From positions 1,426,001 to 1,490,000 of the forward strand of contig CBDBPN010000003.1 in assembly GCA_965208745.1 (NCBI GenBank): DNA of 64,000 nt. Direction: 5' to 3'. A model generated the notes under the pieces. The model made no database searches. It saw only the letters and a program-made list of their open reading frames with translations, and was not told the DNA's origin. The position numbers and the translations under genes are program-made. The stretch comes from VXNE01 sp965208745. Lineage in GTDB: Bacteria > Pseudomonadota > Gammaproteobacteria > Pseudomonadales > Azotimanducaceae. Below are positions 17,330-26,752 of the stretch, piece by piece (positions within the stretch are counted from its first letter, which is position 1; each line of letters begins with the position of its first letter).

Positions 17330-18592
17330 TCAACGTGCGCCGTCCGCCAGCACGGTGACCCGCACCGTGCGCACGAAGTTCTCCGCCATGCGAGCGGTCT
17401 CGAGCACGTAGGGCCCGATCCGCACGCTGACACTGCCGTCCGGAAACGACTCCAGTCGCTCCAGGAAGAGCCCGTTCATCGTCCGGGGGCCGGACGTCGG
17501 GAGTTCCCATCCGAGCGCGCGGTTCACGTCCCGCACCAGGGCGCTGCCGTCGATGACGTACGAGCCGTCGTCCTCGCGGTGCGCCTCGCCGAACCGCGCG
17601 GCGAAATCCGTCGTGAACTCTCCGACGATTTCCTCGAGCAGGTCCTCCAGCGTCGCCAAGCCCCGGATTCCGCCGTACTCGTCGACCACCAGCGCGACCC
17701 GCCGTTTCTCCTTCCGGAAGTTGTAGAGCTGCGTGTGCAGGGGCGTGCTGGACGGCACGAAGTACGGCTCCTCGGTCTCCCGCAGCAGATCGGCCCTGCT
17801 GAACGTCTCCCCGGCGAACCGCGCCGCGCGCCGCAGGTGGAGGACGCCGACCACGTCGTCGATGTGCTCGCGGTACACGGGCAGGCGCGTGTGCTGCGAA
17901 CTCTCGATCGCCTCGAGGATCGTGGCCGCATCGTCCTCGAGGTCGATGCCGACGATCCCCGCGCGCGGCACCATGATGTCCTCGACCGTCACGTTCTCGA
18001 GATCGAGGATGCCCACCAGCATCGCCTGGCGCTCGGGCGGGAGCGTGGTGTGCTCGTTGAGGACGGTCTTGAGTTCCGCCACGGAGAGCTGCTCGGTCTT
18101 CTCCTCGGTCCGCGCGATCATGGGCGCGGCGAGCAGGTTGCTGAACCAGTTGACGAAGATCACCACCGGCCATGACAGCTTCAGCAGCGGCTGCAGCACG
18201 TAGGACGACGGAAAGGCCAGCGTCTCGGGTCTCGCCGCCGCCACGGTCTTCGGGGTCACCTCGGCGAAGATCAGCATGTAGACGGTGAGTACGAGTGCGC
18301 CAACGAACGGCCCCGCGGTGTCGCCGATGAGCCGGGTGGCCACCTCCGTCCCGAACGAGGCGGTCAGGAAGATGACGACGTTGTTGCCGACCAGGATGAC
18401 CCCGAGCAGCCGGTCGGGCCGCTGCAGCAGTTCGTTCGCCTTGCGCGCCCCGCCGTGGCCCTCGAGCGCGAGGTGCCGCAGTCGATAGCGGTTCAGCGCC
18501 ATCATCGCGGTCTCCGACCCGGCGAAGTAGCCGGACATCACCGTCAGGACGAGGATGATCAGCAGCAGCGCCCCCATCGAGAGTTCGTGCAC
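17330..18592 (-). CDS. CNNM/HlyC-CorC family membrane protein with CBS domains
   Basis: A 420-residue protein. The N-terminal DUF21 (CNNM) membrane domain (about residues 1-180, with SGYFAGSETAMMALNRYRL and LTVYMLIFAEVTPKTVA) is followed by a CBS pair (VEDIMVPRAGI, VALVVDEYGGIRGLATLEDLLEEIVGE) and a C-terminal CorC_HlyC domain. Family members are implicated in magnesium or cobalt efflux and divalent cation homeostasis. The GTG at 18592 is chosen because AGGAGG lies eight bases upstream; this removes an 18-residue unlikely extension. No operon partner is adjacent. Confidence 0.92.
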   Translation of the reverse strand: MHELSMGALLLIILVLTVMSGYFAGSETAMMALNRYRLRHLALEGHGGARKANELLQRPDRLLGVILVGNNVVIFLTASFGTEVATRLIGDTAGPFVGALVLTVYMLIFAEVTPKTVAAARPETLAFPSSYVLQPLLKLSWPVVIFVNWFSNLLAAPMIARTEEKTEQLSVAELKTVLNEHTTLPPERQAMLVGILDLENVTVEDIMVPRAGIVGIDLEDDAATILEAIESSQHTRLPVYREHIDDVVGVLHLRRAARFAGETFSRADLLRETEEPYFVPSSTPLHTQLYNFRKEKRRVALVVDEYGGIRGLATLEDLLEEIVGEFTTDFAARFGEAHREDDGSYVIDGSALVRDVNRALGWELPTSGPRTMNGLFLERLESFPDGSVSVRIGPYVLETARMAENFVRTVRVTVLADGAR

Positions 18593-18741
18593 GTGCCTGG
18601 CCTCCTGACCCGGAGCGAAGCCCCTTGAGCCGCGGCAGTGTTCCACGGAACGACGCGCTCAGGAAGCGCAGCGGCCGAGCGGCGGGCGCGGGCACGGCCG
18701 CGCCGCATCCGAACGGGCGCGTCGCGGCCCGGCGCGGGGGC

Positions 18742-19650
18742 TTAAGCGTAGAGCCCGGAGGCGGCCCTGCGATTCACGAACTCTTCCTTGTAGCCGCCGT
18801 TGATCTGGTCGAGAAACCGCGGGCCTTCTTCCTTCCACCCGTAGCTGTCTTCGAGCCCGACCAGTTGCCGGAACCGCGGGTGGTGGGCGTTGCGATCCAC
18901 GACGGACTGCGGAAGCTCGGAGCCGTACCGTTCCTGAACCTTCATGAACGGGCGCGCGTAAGGCACGGCCAGGTTCAGGCGCAGCCCCGGGATCCGCCGG
19001 GGGAACGAGCCGTGCCACGTGTTCCCGTGCCAGATCACCGCCGTGCCCGCGGGTCCCTCCATCGGGACCGCGTTGGGATTCTGGTGGACGGGATCCAGCC
19101 GCGACTCCTCCGGCCTGGGTCCCCGGCATAGCTTGTGACTGCCGGGCACGATCGCGAGACACCCGCCTTCTTTCGTGTAGTCCGTGAGGGCGTAGTTGAT
19201 GTTGCAGATCACCGCGTAGGACGGCAGCGGCGCCGGCAGGCTGGCGTCGGCATGCAGAGAGATCTCGCCCCCTTCGCCCGGTCCCTTGAAGTGGCACCCC
19301 ATGCTGAACAGTTGCGCGCTCTTCCCGACCAGGTAGGTGATCAGGGCCAGCCCCTTCTCGTTCAGCATGATGTCCTGGAAAACCTCGTGGCGGGGCATCA
19401 GGTAGGGGACGAACCGCCAGTTCGGGTGCTCCTCGCCGGCCTCGAGATCCGGTTTCCTGCCGGTCTGCTTCTCGCAGATGTCGCAGATCGCCTGGCGCGC
19501 CGTCTCCACAGTCTGGGCGTCCATCATGTTCTCGACGACCGTGAACCCGTACGCGTCGAGTTCCATGACCTGCCGCTCGAGGCCGAGCCGTTCGATCTCC
19601 CGGTAAACGTCGTTGAGGTCCTGGGTGCTTTGCCAGTCGCCAATTTCCAT
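18742..19650 (-). CDS. Phytanoyl-CoA dioxygenase (PhyH) family protein
   Basis: A 302-residue Fe(II)/2-oxoglutarate-dependent dioxygenase-like protein. The HxD pair of the iron triad is in ISLHADASLPAP; the distal His is probably in WHGNTWHGSFPRR, with the following Arg for 2-oxoglutarate. CLAIVPGSHKLCR is the typical PhyH strand. The start at MEIGDW is supported by GGGGAGAATCGAC; the longer upstream frame would overlap the divergent gene. The substrate is unknown; PhyH proteins hydroxylate lipids and many natural products. A second PhyH gene begins 131 bp away on the other strand. Confidence 0.88.
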   Translation of the reverse strand: MEIGDWQSTQDLNDVYREIERLGLERQVMELDAYGFTVVENMMDAQTVETARQAICDICEKQTGRKPDLEAGEEHPNWRFVPYLMPRHEVFQDIMLNEKGLALITYLVGKSAQLFSMGCHFKGPGEGGEISLHADASLPAPLPSYAVICNINYALTDYTKEGGCLAIVPGSHKLCRGPRPEESRLDPVHQNPNAVPMEGPAGTAVIWHGNTWHGSFPRRIPGLRLNLAVPYARPFMKVQERYGSELPQSVVDRNAHHPRFRQLVGLEDSYGWKEEGPRFLDQINGGYKEEFVNRRAASGLYA

Positions 19651-19780
19651 GTCGATTCTCCCCTTTCCCCTGCCCTCGGATCCTTGTCCAACGCTATCAC
19701 GGACCGGGTTGCCCCGGAAGTCGCCTCGCGTCTCGGACGGCGGACCCGCGCCCCGATCACGGTAAGATGCGGCGCCACGT

Positions 19781-20758
19781 ATGAACGCGTCCGTACAGCT
19801 CGAGAAGCAGCCGAACCGGTCCGGCGATCCTCGTCTGGCCGACCAGGGGTTCGGCCGCCTGGCGAAGGCGCCGCCACCCCGTTTTCCCGGGACCGACCTC
19901 GACGGCATCTACGCGTTCTTCGCCGAGAACGGCTACGTCGTGATCGCGGGATGCCTTTCGGAGGCGGAACTCGGGCACCTGAACGCGTTCTGCGACCGCA
20001 CCCAGGAGGAGCGCCCGGAGGCGTGGGGCCTCGGGCCGCGGAAACCGCACCACCGCCACCAGGGCCTGATCTTCTCGCAGCCCCTGCTCGACCATCCGGA
20101 ACTGGACCCGTACACGCGGCACCCGGGCTCGTACCCCGCCGTCTGCCGCCTGCTCCGCGGCGAGGAGCGCGCGCGGTTCAGCGAGTTCAACTTCCGCGAG
20201 ACACCGGAGAACGCGGGCCTCGGCAGCCAGAACTTCCACCACGACGCCACGCGCCCGGACCGGTTCGCCCGGGAGCCCTACATGCCGGTGGACTGGCTGT
20301 GCGCCGTTCACTACCTCACCGACGTCGAGCCCGGGACCCCGGCCTTCTGCGTGGTGCCGAAGAGCAACCGCTTCGAGACCCTGCGCGACGCCTACGACAC
20401 GCTCGGGGACGCCTACCGGGAGATGCCGCTCTTCGCCCCGGCCGGAACGTGCATCCTCTACGACACCGCCACCTGGCACTGCCGCCTCGACGGCGATGGG
20501 CGGCGGCGCCGGCGCACCTGGCACCAGTACTACGCGCGCGGCGGGTGGCTGGCGAGTTCGCTGCCGCACACCGACCGCTACGTGCGCCCGCCCACGCCCT
20601 GCCTGACGGACTGGAACCTGTTTCCCGAACGCCTCGCGCTGCACCCGGACCCCGCGACGCGGCTCTTCTTCTCGCACTGGAACACCGCCCAGTGCGAGTG
20701 GGTCGCATCGGGGTTCTCGGACGCGGTACGGCGCAGCATGCCGCGGGGCTATCAATAG
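19781..20758 (+). CDS. Phytanoyl-CoA dioxygenase (PhyH) family protein, second copy
   Basis: A 325-residue member of the same superfamily as the divergently transcribed neighbour, but too different to be a recent duplicate. The N-terminal IYAFFAENGYVVIAGCLSEAEL is the usual PhyH opening; NFHHDATRPDR supplies HxD, PAFCVVPKSNRF corresponds to the PGSH strand, and DTATWHCRLDGDGRR carries the distal His and Arg. The substrate is unknown. The divergent arrangement implies a shared control region at 19651-19780, in which I see no clear operator. Confidence 0.87.
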   Translation: MNASVQLEKQPNRSGDPRLADQGFGRLAKAPPPRFPGTDLDGIYAFFAENGYVVIAGCLSEAELGHLNAFCDRTQEERPEAWGLGPRKPHHRHQGLIFSQPLLDHPELDPYTRHPGSYPAVCRLLRGEERARFSEFNFRETPENAGLGSQNFHHDATRPDRFAREPYMPVDWLCAVHYLTDVEPGTPAFCVVPKSNRFETLRDAYDTLGDAYREMPLFAPAGTCILYDTATWHCRLDGDGRRRRRTWHQYYARGGWLASSLPHTDRYVRPPTPCLTDWNLFPERLALHPDPATRLFFSHWNTAQCEWVASGFSDAVRRSMPRGYQ

Positions 20759-20780
20759 CCCCGGCGACATCCGGGGTATT
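20759..20780. terminator. Possible bidirectional terminator between PhyH and HiPIP genes
   Basis: A six-base stem CCCCGG/CCGGGG (20759-20764 with 20771-20776) and a six-base loop are followed by TATT. It lies exactly between two convergent genes. The stem is short and there is no T-run, so support is weak. Confidence 0.35.
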
Positions 20781-20794
20781 CCGTCAGCAGACGG

Positions 20795-21160
20795 TTACGG
20801 TTGCGCCACCCAGACGTTGCACCAACCCTTGGCGGCGACCAACCGGCCTTTGGGGGGGACCGCTCCAGCAATCGGGAAGAGGGCGCACGGGGCCCAGCCG
20901 TCGGCCTCCTCCGCGTTGGCGTAGTGGAGGCAGTTGTCGCAGAACTGGGTCTTGCCCTCTGCCGTGGCGCGCTTCGGGAATCGGGTGGTGTCCACCGCAT
21001 CCGCGTCATGGCGATACCCGAAGGCGACGGCCACCGGGTCGCTCTCATCGAGCCGCGGGGCCGCCTCCTGGGCAAGCAGGTTCACTGCGGGGATGACCGC
21101 GAGTCCTGCGGTCGTGGCGGCGACGAATCGCCGACGTGTCCATGTCGGTCCTGGCACCAT
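20795..21160 (-). CDS. High-potential iron-sulfur protein (HiPIP) with Tat signal
   Basis: A 121-residue precursor. The N-terminal WTRRRFVAATTAGLAVIPAV is a twin-arginine signal, as expected for a cofactor folded in the cytoplasm. The mature part has the four cluster cysteines Cys74 and Cys77 (CDNC), Cys92 (PCALFP) and Cys114 (KGWCNVW) in HiPIP spacing. HiPIPs are periplasmic one-electron carriers serving photosynthetic reaction centres or terminal oxidases; here it could feed the cox oxidase, which is inference. The start at MVPG follows GAGGAAGC. The gene is monocistronic. Confidence 0.93.
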   Translation of the reverse strand: MVPGPTWTRRRFVAATTAGLAVIPAVNLLAQEAAPRLDESDPVAVAFGYRHDADAVDTTRFPKRATAEGKTQFCDNCLHYANAEEADGWAPCALFPIAGAVPPKGRLVAAKGWCNVWVAQP

Positions 21161-21217
21161 GCTTCCTCGTGCTCCTGAAATGGCAGCGCGCAATGATAGC
21201 GCCCGGCCCTTTCGGGG

Positions 21218-22438
21218 TCAGCCGAGGGCGGCCTCCCGCGCCAGTCGCGCATCCATCGACCAGAGCCTGGACGCGAAACCCACCGCGCAGAGCGCGGCCA
21301 GCATCGCGGCCGCCGAGACCACGAGCGCGCGTTCCGCGCCCCACCACTCGACCATCAGGCCCGACAGCATCGTGCCGAGGGGCGCCGACGACATGAACGA
21401 GAAACCAAAGAACGCCATCACCCGCCCGCGCTGATCCGGCGGGGCACGCTCCTGCATGATCATCCGCGCCATGCTCATGCCGAGGCCCGCGCAGGAGCCC
21501 CAGGCGCCGATGCACAACACGAACGCCGCGAACTCGAAGCCCGCGCCGGCCAGCCCGAGCGCCACCGAGCCCACGCCGCTCGCCAGCAGCAAGAGCCGCC
21601 CCGGGCGGCGCACTTCGCCGACCATCAGGAGCACGAACACCGCGGCGATCAGGCCCACAGCGTTGGCCGTGGAGAGCCAGGCGAGGTCGCTGGCGGAGCC
21701 GTCGTAGGCCTCCCGCACCAGCAGGGGAATGGTCACGACGTAGGGCCCCATGAAGAAGAGGCCCACGGCGAAGTTCTGCAGCACGACCGCGCGCATGGAC
21801 CGCGAGCCCACCACCGTGCGCGCGCCGTCCGCCACAGAGCGCGCCAGTTCGCGCACGGCGGATCCGGACCGGCGGGGCACAACGATCGGCGGCACGGCCA
21901 CCCGTGCGAGCGCGACCGCCCCGATGACGAGCGCGGCTGCCTGCACGAGCACCACCGGACCGGCCCCGACCCGGTCTGCCTGCCCGGCCACCAGGAACGC
22001 GACGATCTGGATGCCGAACTGCACCAGCGTCACCAGGGCGACCGTCCGCTGGATGCGCTGGCCTGCCACCTGGTTCAGGAGGCCGTCTCGCGCCGGCGTC
22101 AGGAACGCCTGGGCGCATCCCATCGCCACCGCGAACGCGATCATGAAGCCGAACGTCAGGCTGTCCAGGGTCAGCACGACCCACAGCGCCACCACCGGCA
22201 CCGTGGCTGCCACCTGGGACACCACCGCGACGCGCCGCCCCCCGTAGCGGTCGGAGATGCTGCCCCCTACCAGCATCAGCAGCATCGCGGGCACCAGCAT
22301 CGCCGTCTGCGCAACGCCCACCATGCGCGGCGACTCATGCAGCACGATGGTCACGAGCCAGGCGAACATCACGGTCAGGATGCCGTGGCAGGCGAACCAG
22401 CCGCTCGTGCCGACGAGGTAGTAGTGCAGTGGCCGCAA
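21218..22438 (-). CDS. MFS transporter, EntS-like (MFS_3) family
   Basis: A 406-residue protein with roughly twelve hydrophobic helices. GGSISDRYGGRRVAVVSQ is the MFS loop 2-3 motif, and RARG-like PARDGLLNQVAG and QERAPPDQRGRVMAFFGFSF are typical of the EntS/MefA-like group that exports siderophores or drugs. The substrate is unknown. The track-independent start is uncertain: a TTG at 22438 gives the right N-terminus for the first helix, with AAGAGG just upstream but rather close. It is followed on the right by the insertion sequence region. Confidence 0.85.
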   Translation of the reverse strand: MRPLHYYLVGTSGWFACHGILTVMFAWLVTIVLHESPRMVGVAQTAMLVPAMLLMLVGGSISDRYGGRRVAVVSQVAATVPVVALWVVLTLDSLTFGFMIAFAVAMGCAQAFLTPARDGLLNQVAGQRIQRTVALVTLVQFGIQIVAFLVAGQADRVGAGPVVLVQAAALVIGAVALARVAVPPIVVPRRSGSAVRELARSVADGARTVVGSRSMRAVVLQNFAVGLFFMGPYVVTIPLLVREAYDGSASDLAWLSTANAVGLIAAVFVLLMVGEVRRPGRLLLLASGVGSVALGLAGAGFEFAAFVLCIGAWGSCAGLGMSMARMIMQERAPPDQRGRVMAFFGFSFMSSAPLGTMLSGLMVEWWGAERALVVSAAAMLAALCAVGFASRLWSMDARLAREAALG

Positions 22439-22549
22439 AGCCTCTTGTCCCGGGTCCGTCCGTCGAGACGAGGCTATCAGCTTGGCGCTTCCCGAGCCCC
22501 GTCACGGGCGGTCGCGACGCCCCACCGCCGACGCCACGAGGTGAGCATA

Positions 22550-24125
22550 TTCCAATGAGAAAGTGAGCCTATCGTGGTCCGCCTTTGGTGGTGGGGATGG
22601 GTTGGTGGAAGTTGGCGCCGAAGATGAGCTGGCCGAGGGGAAGTCGGGCGAGTGGTCGCGTTGTCTGGGTGCTCCGAGTAGCGTTTTCCACGGGCTGTCC
22701 ACGGGCGCGGTCCCCCGAAACAGTAGAGCGCCGGTGGGCAGGCGGTGGAAAACGCGGGGCCGGGTCACGAGGATGCTGTCGCTCATGCGACCTCGGGCCG
22801 GGCGTCGGCGATGGTGCGGAACAGCCGGTCGCGCTCGGCGTTGACGGCCCGGACGGCCTGCAGGTCGCTGCGCGCGTGGGCCTCGGCGTCGAGTTGCGCG
22901 AAGGAGACGCCCGGCTTGAGGAACGCTTCGGCGTTGGTCAGGGAACGCAGCTTGTCGTAGGGCGTTTGCACGTCCGCGGCGCGGTAGACGCGGCGGATGC
23001 GGCCGTTGGCGGCCTCGCGCTCGGTGGCGAACAGACAGGGCCGGTGATAGTTCAGGTACGGCGACAGGTGCTGCTGCGCGAACGCGTCGACCAGGGGCGC
23101 GAAGCGCTGCGGGATGTGCTCGTGGCCGAGGAACCGCCGCACGACGTTGGCGTTCTTGCCTTCGACGAGGGCGTTGTCGGTGGAGCGCCGCGGTCGCGAC
23201 TTGGTGAAGTCCCGGACAGGCGGCTTGTTGAGCAGCGCGGCCACGGTGTGGTTGACGAACTCGGAGCCGTTGTCGGCATGGAAGCCGACCACGACGAACG
23301 GAAACAGGCCGAGCAGGCCTTCGAGCAGCGGCGCCGGGAAGCGTTCCGTGATCCGCGCGACGGCGCCGACGAACTCGTACTGCGTCATCTCGTCGACCAC
23401 GTTGATCAGGTACACGCCCTTGGCGCCGTCGCGATCGCCCTGGTGCACGGTGTCGACGCGCAGGAAGCCGGGGCGCCCATCCGGCTGCGGCGCGCGGCGC
23501 TCGCCCACCGACACCGACGTCGCCCTGGTGCCCGTCACCACCGTGCGCTGCGTGCGGTAGGTGCGCGAACCCCGCAGGTTGTGGATGTGGCTCGCCGAGA
23601 TCCCGGCCAGGCGCTCGAAACGCGCGTCGCCGAAGACGTGGTGCTCGCGGTGCATCACCACCCGCGTCGCGAGCCCCGACATCTGGCCCAGGTCCGCGTC
23701 CACGCGCGCCAGCAGGCGGATGTCGGCCGGCGTGTACACGCGCGCGAAGGGCCGGCCGTGGTTGCCGTCCCGCCGATCCACCACCCTGGCCGTCTCGCGG
23801 TGCTGGCGGATGAGCCGCGTGAGCTGCGCACGCGAGTAGCCCGTGGTCTTCGCCAGGTAACGCTTCACCAGCGCCTTCGCCGGCTTGTCCAACGTGCGGT
23901 AGCCGAGCCGCGTCAACGTCCGCGCCACGAACGCGTACGCACCCGCCCGGTCCAGCGGCTGGAACTCCACCGGCGCGCTCGCCTCGACGAAGACGGCAAC
24001 CTGCTCGATGGTTCGAATCCGTTCGGTCTGTAGTGTCACGATCATCTCCCGATGATCCCCGACACCACCTCAGGCTCACTTTGCGTTGGAATCGCATCGC
24101 GCGCATAGGCTCACTTCCCATTGGA
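22550..24125 (-). mobile_element. Insertion sequence with integrase-type (DDE) transposase, ISNCY/IS481-like
   Basis: The element surrounds the transposase at 22783-24045. On the left, TTCCAATGAGAAAGTGAGCCT begins near 22550 (given here as positions 22550-22570). On the right, two inverted versions occur: AGGCTCACTTTGCGTTGGAA at 24072-24091 and ATAGGCTCACTTCCCATTGG near 24105-24124. The shared core is AGTGAGCCTAT. The left end also has a related direct copy, GGTGAGCATATTCC, just outside. Multiple transposase-binding copies at each end make the exact boundary uncertain. No clear target duplication was found. Confidence 0.65.
22783..24045 (-). CDS. Transposase with rve integrase core
   Basis: A 420-residue protein with an N-terminal helix-turn-helix region (GYSRAQLTRLIRQHRETA) and a retroviral-type integrase core. 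Catalytic acids are visible: Asp in FLRVDTVHQGD, Asp in VGFHADNGSEF and Glu in STDNALVEGKNANVVRR. Spacing of the last two is about 35 residues, the usual DD(35)E arrangement. The frame is intact, so the element may still be mobile. I place it near the ISNCY or IS481 groups from overall organisation only. Confidence 0.85.
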   Translation of the reverse strand: MIVTLQTERIRTIEQVAVFVEASAPVEFQPLDRAGAYAFVARTLTRLGYRTLDKPAKALVKRYLAKTTGYSRAQLTRLIRQHRETARVVDRRDGNHGRPFARVYTPADIRLLARVDADLGQMSGLATRVVMHREHHVFGDARFERLAGISASHIHNLRGSRTYRTQRTVVTGTRATSVSVGERRAPQPDGRPGFLRVDTVHQGDRDGAKGVYLINVVDEMTQYEFVGAVARITERFPAPLLEGLLGLFPFVVVGFHADNGSEFVNHTVAALLNKPPVRDFTKSRPRRSTDNALVEGKNANVVRRFLGHEHIPQRFAPLVDAFAQQHLSPYLNYHRPCLFATEREAANGRIRRVYRAADVQTPYDKLRSLTNAEAFLKPGVSFAQLDAEAHARSDLQAVRAVNAERDRLFRTIADARPEVA

Positions 24126-24398
24126 CAAGAGGGACTTGCGCTGTTCTGAGAGCCACGGATGGTAGGGGATGGGGGGGTTCGGTTTTTTTCTTTACCCCGA
24201 GAATGCGGCGTTTTGAGTGGTTTCGTGGCGGCGCGGGTGGGCTGCGGGGGATTTTCACCCCACGCGGGGGCGGGGCGCCGGGGTGCGTGGCGGCGCGCGT
24301 CCGGCGGCGGGTTGCGTAGACCTGGGAAAAGGGGTCGCCATGGGGCAGGATGGCTGCGCCAAACAAGACCACCGCCGCTCCCCGGAGGGAGAACGACC

Positions 24399-25873
24399 AT
24401 GGCGACGCAACAGAGTGTGCTGTTTTCCTGGGACGATGTCGAACGGTTGCCGGAGTTGCGGCGGCTGGAGTTCGTGCTGGAGCAGCTGCCGGACGCGGAT
24501 CTGGTGGCGGCGCTGGAGTCGCGCCGCGGTCGCGGCCGGGGCGAGTACCCGGTGCGGGCGATGTGGCGCGCGCTGGTGGCGGGGGTGGTGTTCGGCCACG
24601 CGTCGTCGGCGTCGCTGTTGCGCGAGTTGGGTCGCAACCCGGCGTTGCTGTCGGTGTGCGGCCTTGACGCGCTGGGCCGGCAGTCGGCGCCGCGGCGGAC
24701 GCTGGCGCGGGGTGCGGACGGCACGACGACGGTGGTGGAGGAGGCGCGGTCGCGGCGGGACGGTGTGCCGACGGCGTGGGCGTTCTCGCGGTTCCTGGCG
24801 AACGTGGTCGGGCTGGAGGAGGAGAGCGGCGCGGTGTCGGGGATGGTGGACGCGCTGCGCGGGCGGCTGCTGGCGGAGTTGCCGGGCTACGGGACGCACC
24901 TGGGCTACGACGGCAAGGCGGTGCCGAGCCACTCGACCGGCCGGCGCGACGCGACGACCGGCGCGACGACGGACACGGACGCGGACTGGGGCAGCCACGA
25001 GACGCGCGGGACGGACCGCAACGGCAAGGCGTGGCGGAAGGTGAAGACGTGGTTCGGCTACGGCCTGCACCTGATCGCGGACACCGAGCACGAACTGCCG
25101 GTGTGGTTCGAGGTGACGCGGGCGTCGCGTTCGGAGGTGAAGGTGCTGGACGCGGGGATCGACGAACTGTTCGGGGCGGCGCCGGAACTGGCGGCGCGCT
25201 GCGCGGACTTCTGCGCGGACCGGGGCCTGGACGCGGGACCGCTGAAGCGGAAGTTGTGGGACGCGCACGGGGTGCGCCCGCTGATCGACGTGCGGGAGCT
25301 GTGGCGGGAGGAGAAGGCGATGCCGGACCACGATCCGTCGCAGCCGATCCTGCGTTCGCTGTCGGCGGACGGCGGCGGCAACGTGCTGCACGGCGGGAAG
25401 GGCGAGGTGTTGTGCCGCTGTCCGGCGACGGGCGCGGTGCGGCCACTGGCGTTCCAGGGCTTCGAGGCGGACCGCGGCACGCTGAAGTACCGCTGCCCGG
25501 CGGCGGCGTACGGGCTCGACTGCGCCGGTCGGAGCGGTGCCTGCGCGACGCCGGGTCGACGGCCGGGGACTATGGGCGGGTGGTGCGCATCGACCTGGCG
25601 TCCGCCGACCGGCGCACGTTCACGCCGACGCCGTGGGGCAGCCCGTCGTGGCGGCGCGGCCACCACCGCCGCGGCGCGCTGGAGCGGATCAACGCGCGGC
25701 TCGACAACAGCTTCGGGTTCGAGCGCCACTTCGTGCGCGGGCGGGCGAAGATGCGGGCGCGGCTGGGACTGGCGCTGGCGGTGATGATGGCGCTGGCGCT
25801 CGGCTCGGTGGCGGCGGGCCGGCCCGAGCGCATGCGCTCGCTGGTGGACCCCGGACTGCCGCTGGCGGCGTAG
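24399..25873 (+). pseudogene. DDE transposase (DDE_Tnp_1 type), split by a frameshift
   Basis: The ATG at 24399 is preceded by GGAGGGAGAA. The first frame runs about 380 residues and carries catalytic Asp171 (LGYDGKAVPSHS) and Asp274 (FCADRGLD) plus KTWFGYGLHLIAD. Near 25535 the similarity jumps to the -1 frame, which encodes RVVRIDLASADRRTF, the C-terminal catalytic Glu region ALERINARLDNSFGFERHF, and the true C-terminus at 25873. One missing base explains this. No A-rich slippery heptamer is visible at the junction, so I favour a mutation over programmed frameshifting. Confidence 0.75.
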
Positions 25874-26092
25874 CGCCGCCGACACGCCGTTCGCGACCGC
25901 ATCGGCGCCGGCCGGGGATCGCCCGCCCGCCCGCGGCGCCCAAATGCGAACCGTTCTCACTTGCGCGCCCCCGAACCGACTCTCGACGGCGCCTCCCGGA
26001 ACCGCCGCACCCGTTCCGCCACCGCCGTCGCCGGTTCCAGTCGCGGGCAAGGATCACGCGCCCGAGAAAAAACGCCACAGCGCAACTCCCTC
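25874..26092. other. 3' non-coding part of the 1966-bp insertion sequence
   Basis: This is sequence between the transposase stop and the right inverted repeat. No gene is supported. Confidence 0.5.
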
Positions 26093-26716
26093 TGTGGGGT
26101 CCCTCCTTGAAGAATAGCGAATGTGCTCGGTGGCCGCAGGAGGCTTGTCACGACCTATCGGACCGAGCCCGCCACGACCGGAGGCCATCAAACGACAACC
26201 GCAGGCCCATGTCTGTAGGCCAGAAACCCTGGCTACACGCGCGAATTCGTCCCGCATTCGCCGTGGGCGGAAGGCTCACGCCGGCAGGGGCGCGCGTTCT
26301 GCGCTGCCTTGCGGCGGGTCAGCGCATCGGGGCGGTGGAGAGGTTGGTGAGGTGGCCGGTGGGGCTCGCCAGGAGGCTCATCGCGGAGATCGGGCGGTCG
26401 GAATCGACGGTCAGGCGCCACTTGCCGGCGCCGTCACCGAGCGCGCCGGTCGGGCCAGGCGCGCCCTCTTCGAGATGGGCGGCGGTGTACGTGCGGGCCG
26501 CGCCGGGCGGGACCGTGACGCGCACCGGGCGGCCCGGCGACGCTCCCTGGTCGTCGGTGCCCGTGATCGTCACCCGGGCGGAGGCGTCTCCGGGATTGAT
26601 CAGCCGCAACGAACTCACACCTGGGCACGGTTGCTGCCCGGGTTGAAGATGGCGACCCGGTGGCGCGTGCCGGCTTCGGGTGCGGCGTCGTGCATCGAGG
26701 TGACGAACCCGTCGGT
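26093..26716. repeat. Segmental duplication, copy 1 (with 27309-27929)
   Basis: This stretch is nearly identical to 27309-27929. It starts with TGTGGGGTCCCTCCTTGAAG and ends at CGAACCCGTC-GT, where the copies diverge. It comprises the 5' leader of a DUF1640-like gene (the gene itself is replaced here by the insertion sequence), about 225 bp of intergenic DNA, and the 3' end of a repeat-domain gene. Copy 1 has an extra AC near 26617 that breaks the reading frame. Confidence 0.85.
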
Positions 26717-26735
26717 ACAGACGCGCGTGTCAGGG
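26319..26735 (-). pseudogene. 3' fragment of a repeat-domain secreted protein gene (duplicate copy 1)
   Basis: The intact stretch (26319-26618) encodes SLRLINPGDASARVTITGTD, then GAARTYTAAHLEEGA, GALGDGAGKWRLTVDSDRPI and SPTGHLTNLSTAPMR: the same domain as in the 669-residue protein at 31093-33102. Upstream, GFVTSMHDAAPEAGTRHRVA and FNPGSNRAQV continue in another frame because of a two-base insertion near 26617. No start is present. It is a dead copy of the fragment at 27534. Confidence 0.8.
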
Positions 26736-26752
26736 TGACGGCTTCGTTGGCG

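Larger units (their letters stand above)
24128..26093 (+). mobile_element. Insertion sequence, 1966 bp, with imperfect 18-bp inverted repeats and frameshifted transposase
   Basis: Left end AGAGGGACTTGCGCTGTT (24128-24145) and right end 26076-26093, whose reverse complement is AGAGGGAGTTGCGCTGTG, match at 16 of 18 positions. They enclose one DDE transposase gene. The left end abuts the neighbouring insertion sequence with only a few bases between. The right end falls at the start-codon position of a duplicated DUF1640-like locus, because the sequence from 26094 onwards repeats that found upstream of the intact gene at 27309. No target-site duplication is evident. Confidence 0.7.

Noticed and set aside
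22502..24724. A 740-codon minus-strand frame spanning both insertion sequences
   Set aside because: It is out of frame with the integrase-type transposase and is Arg/Pro-rich throughout.
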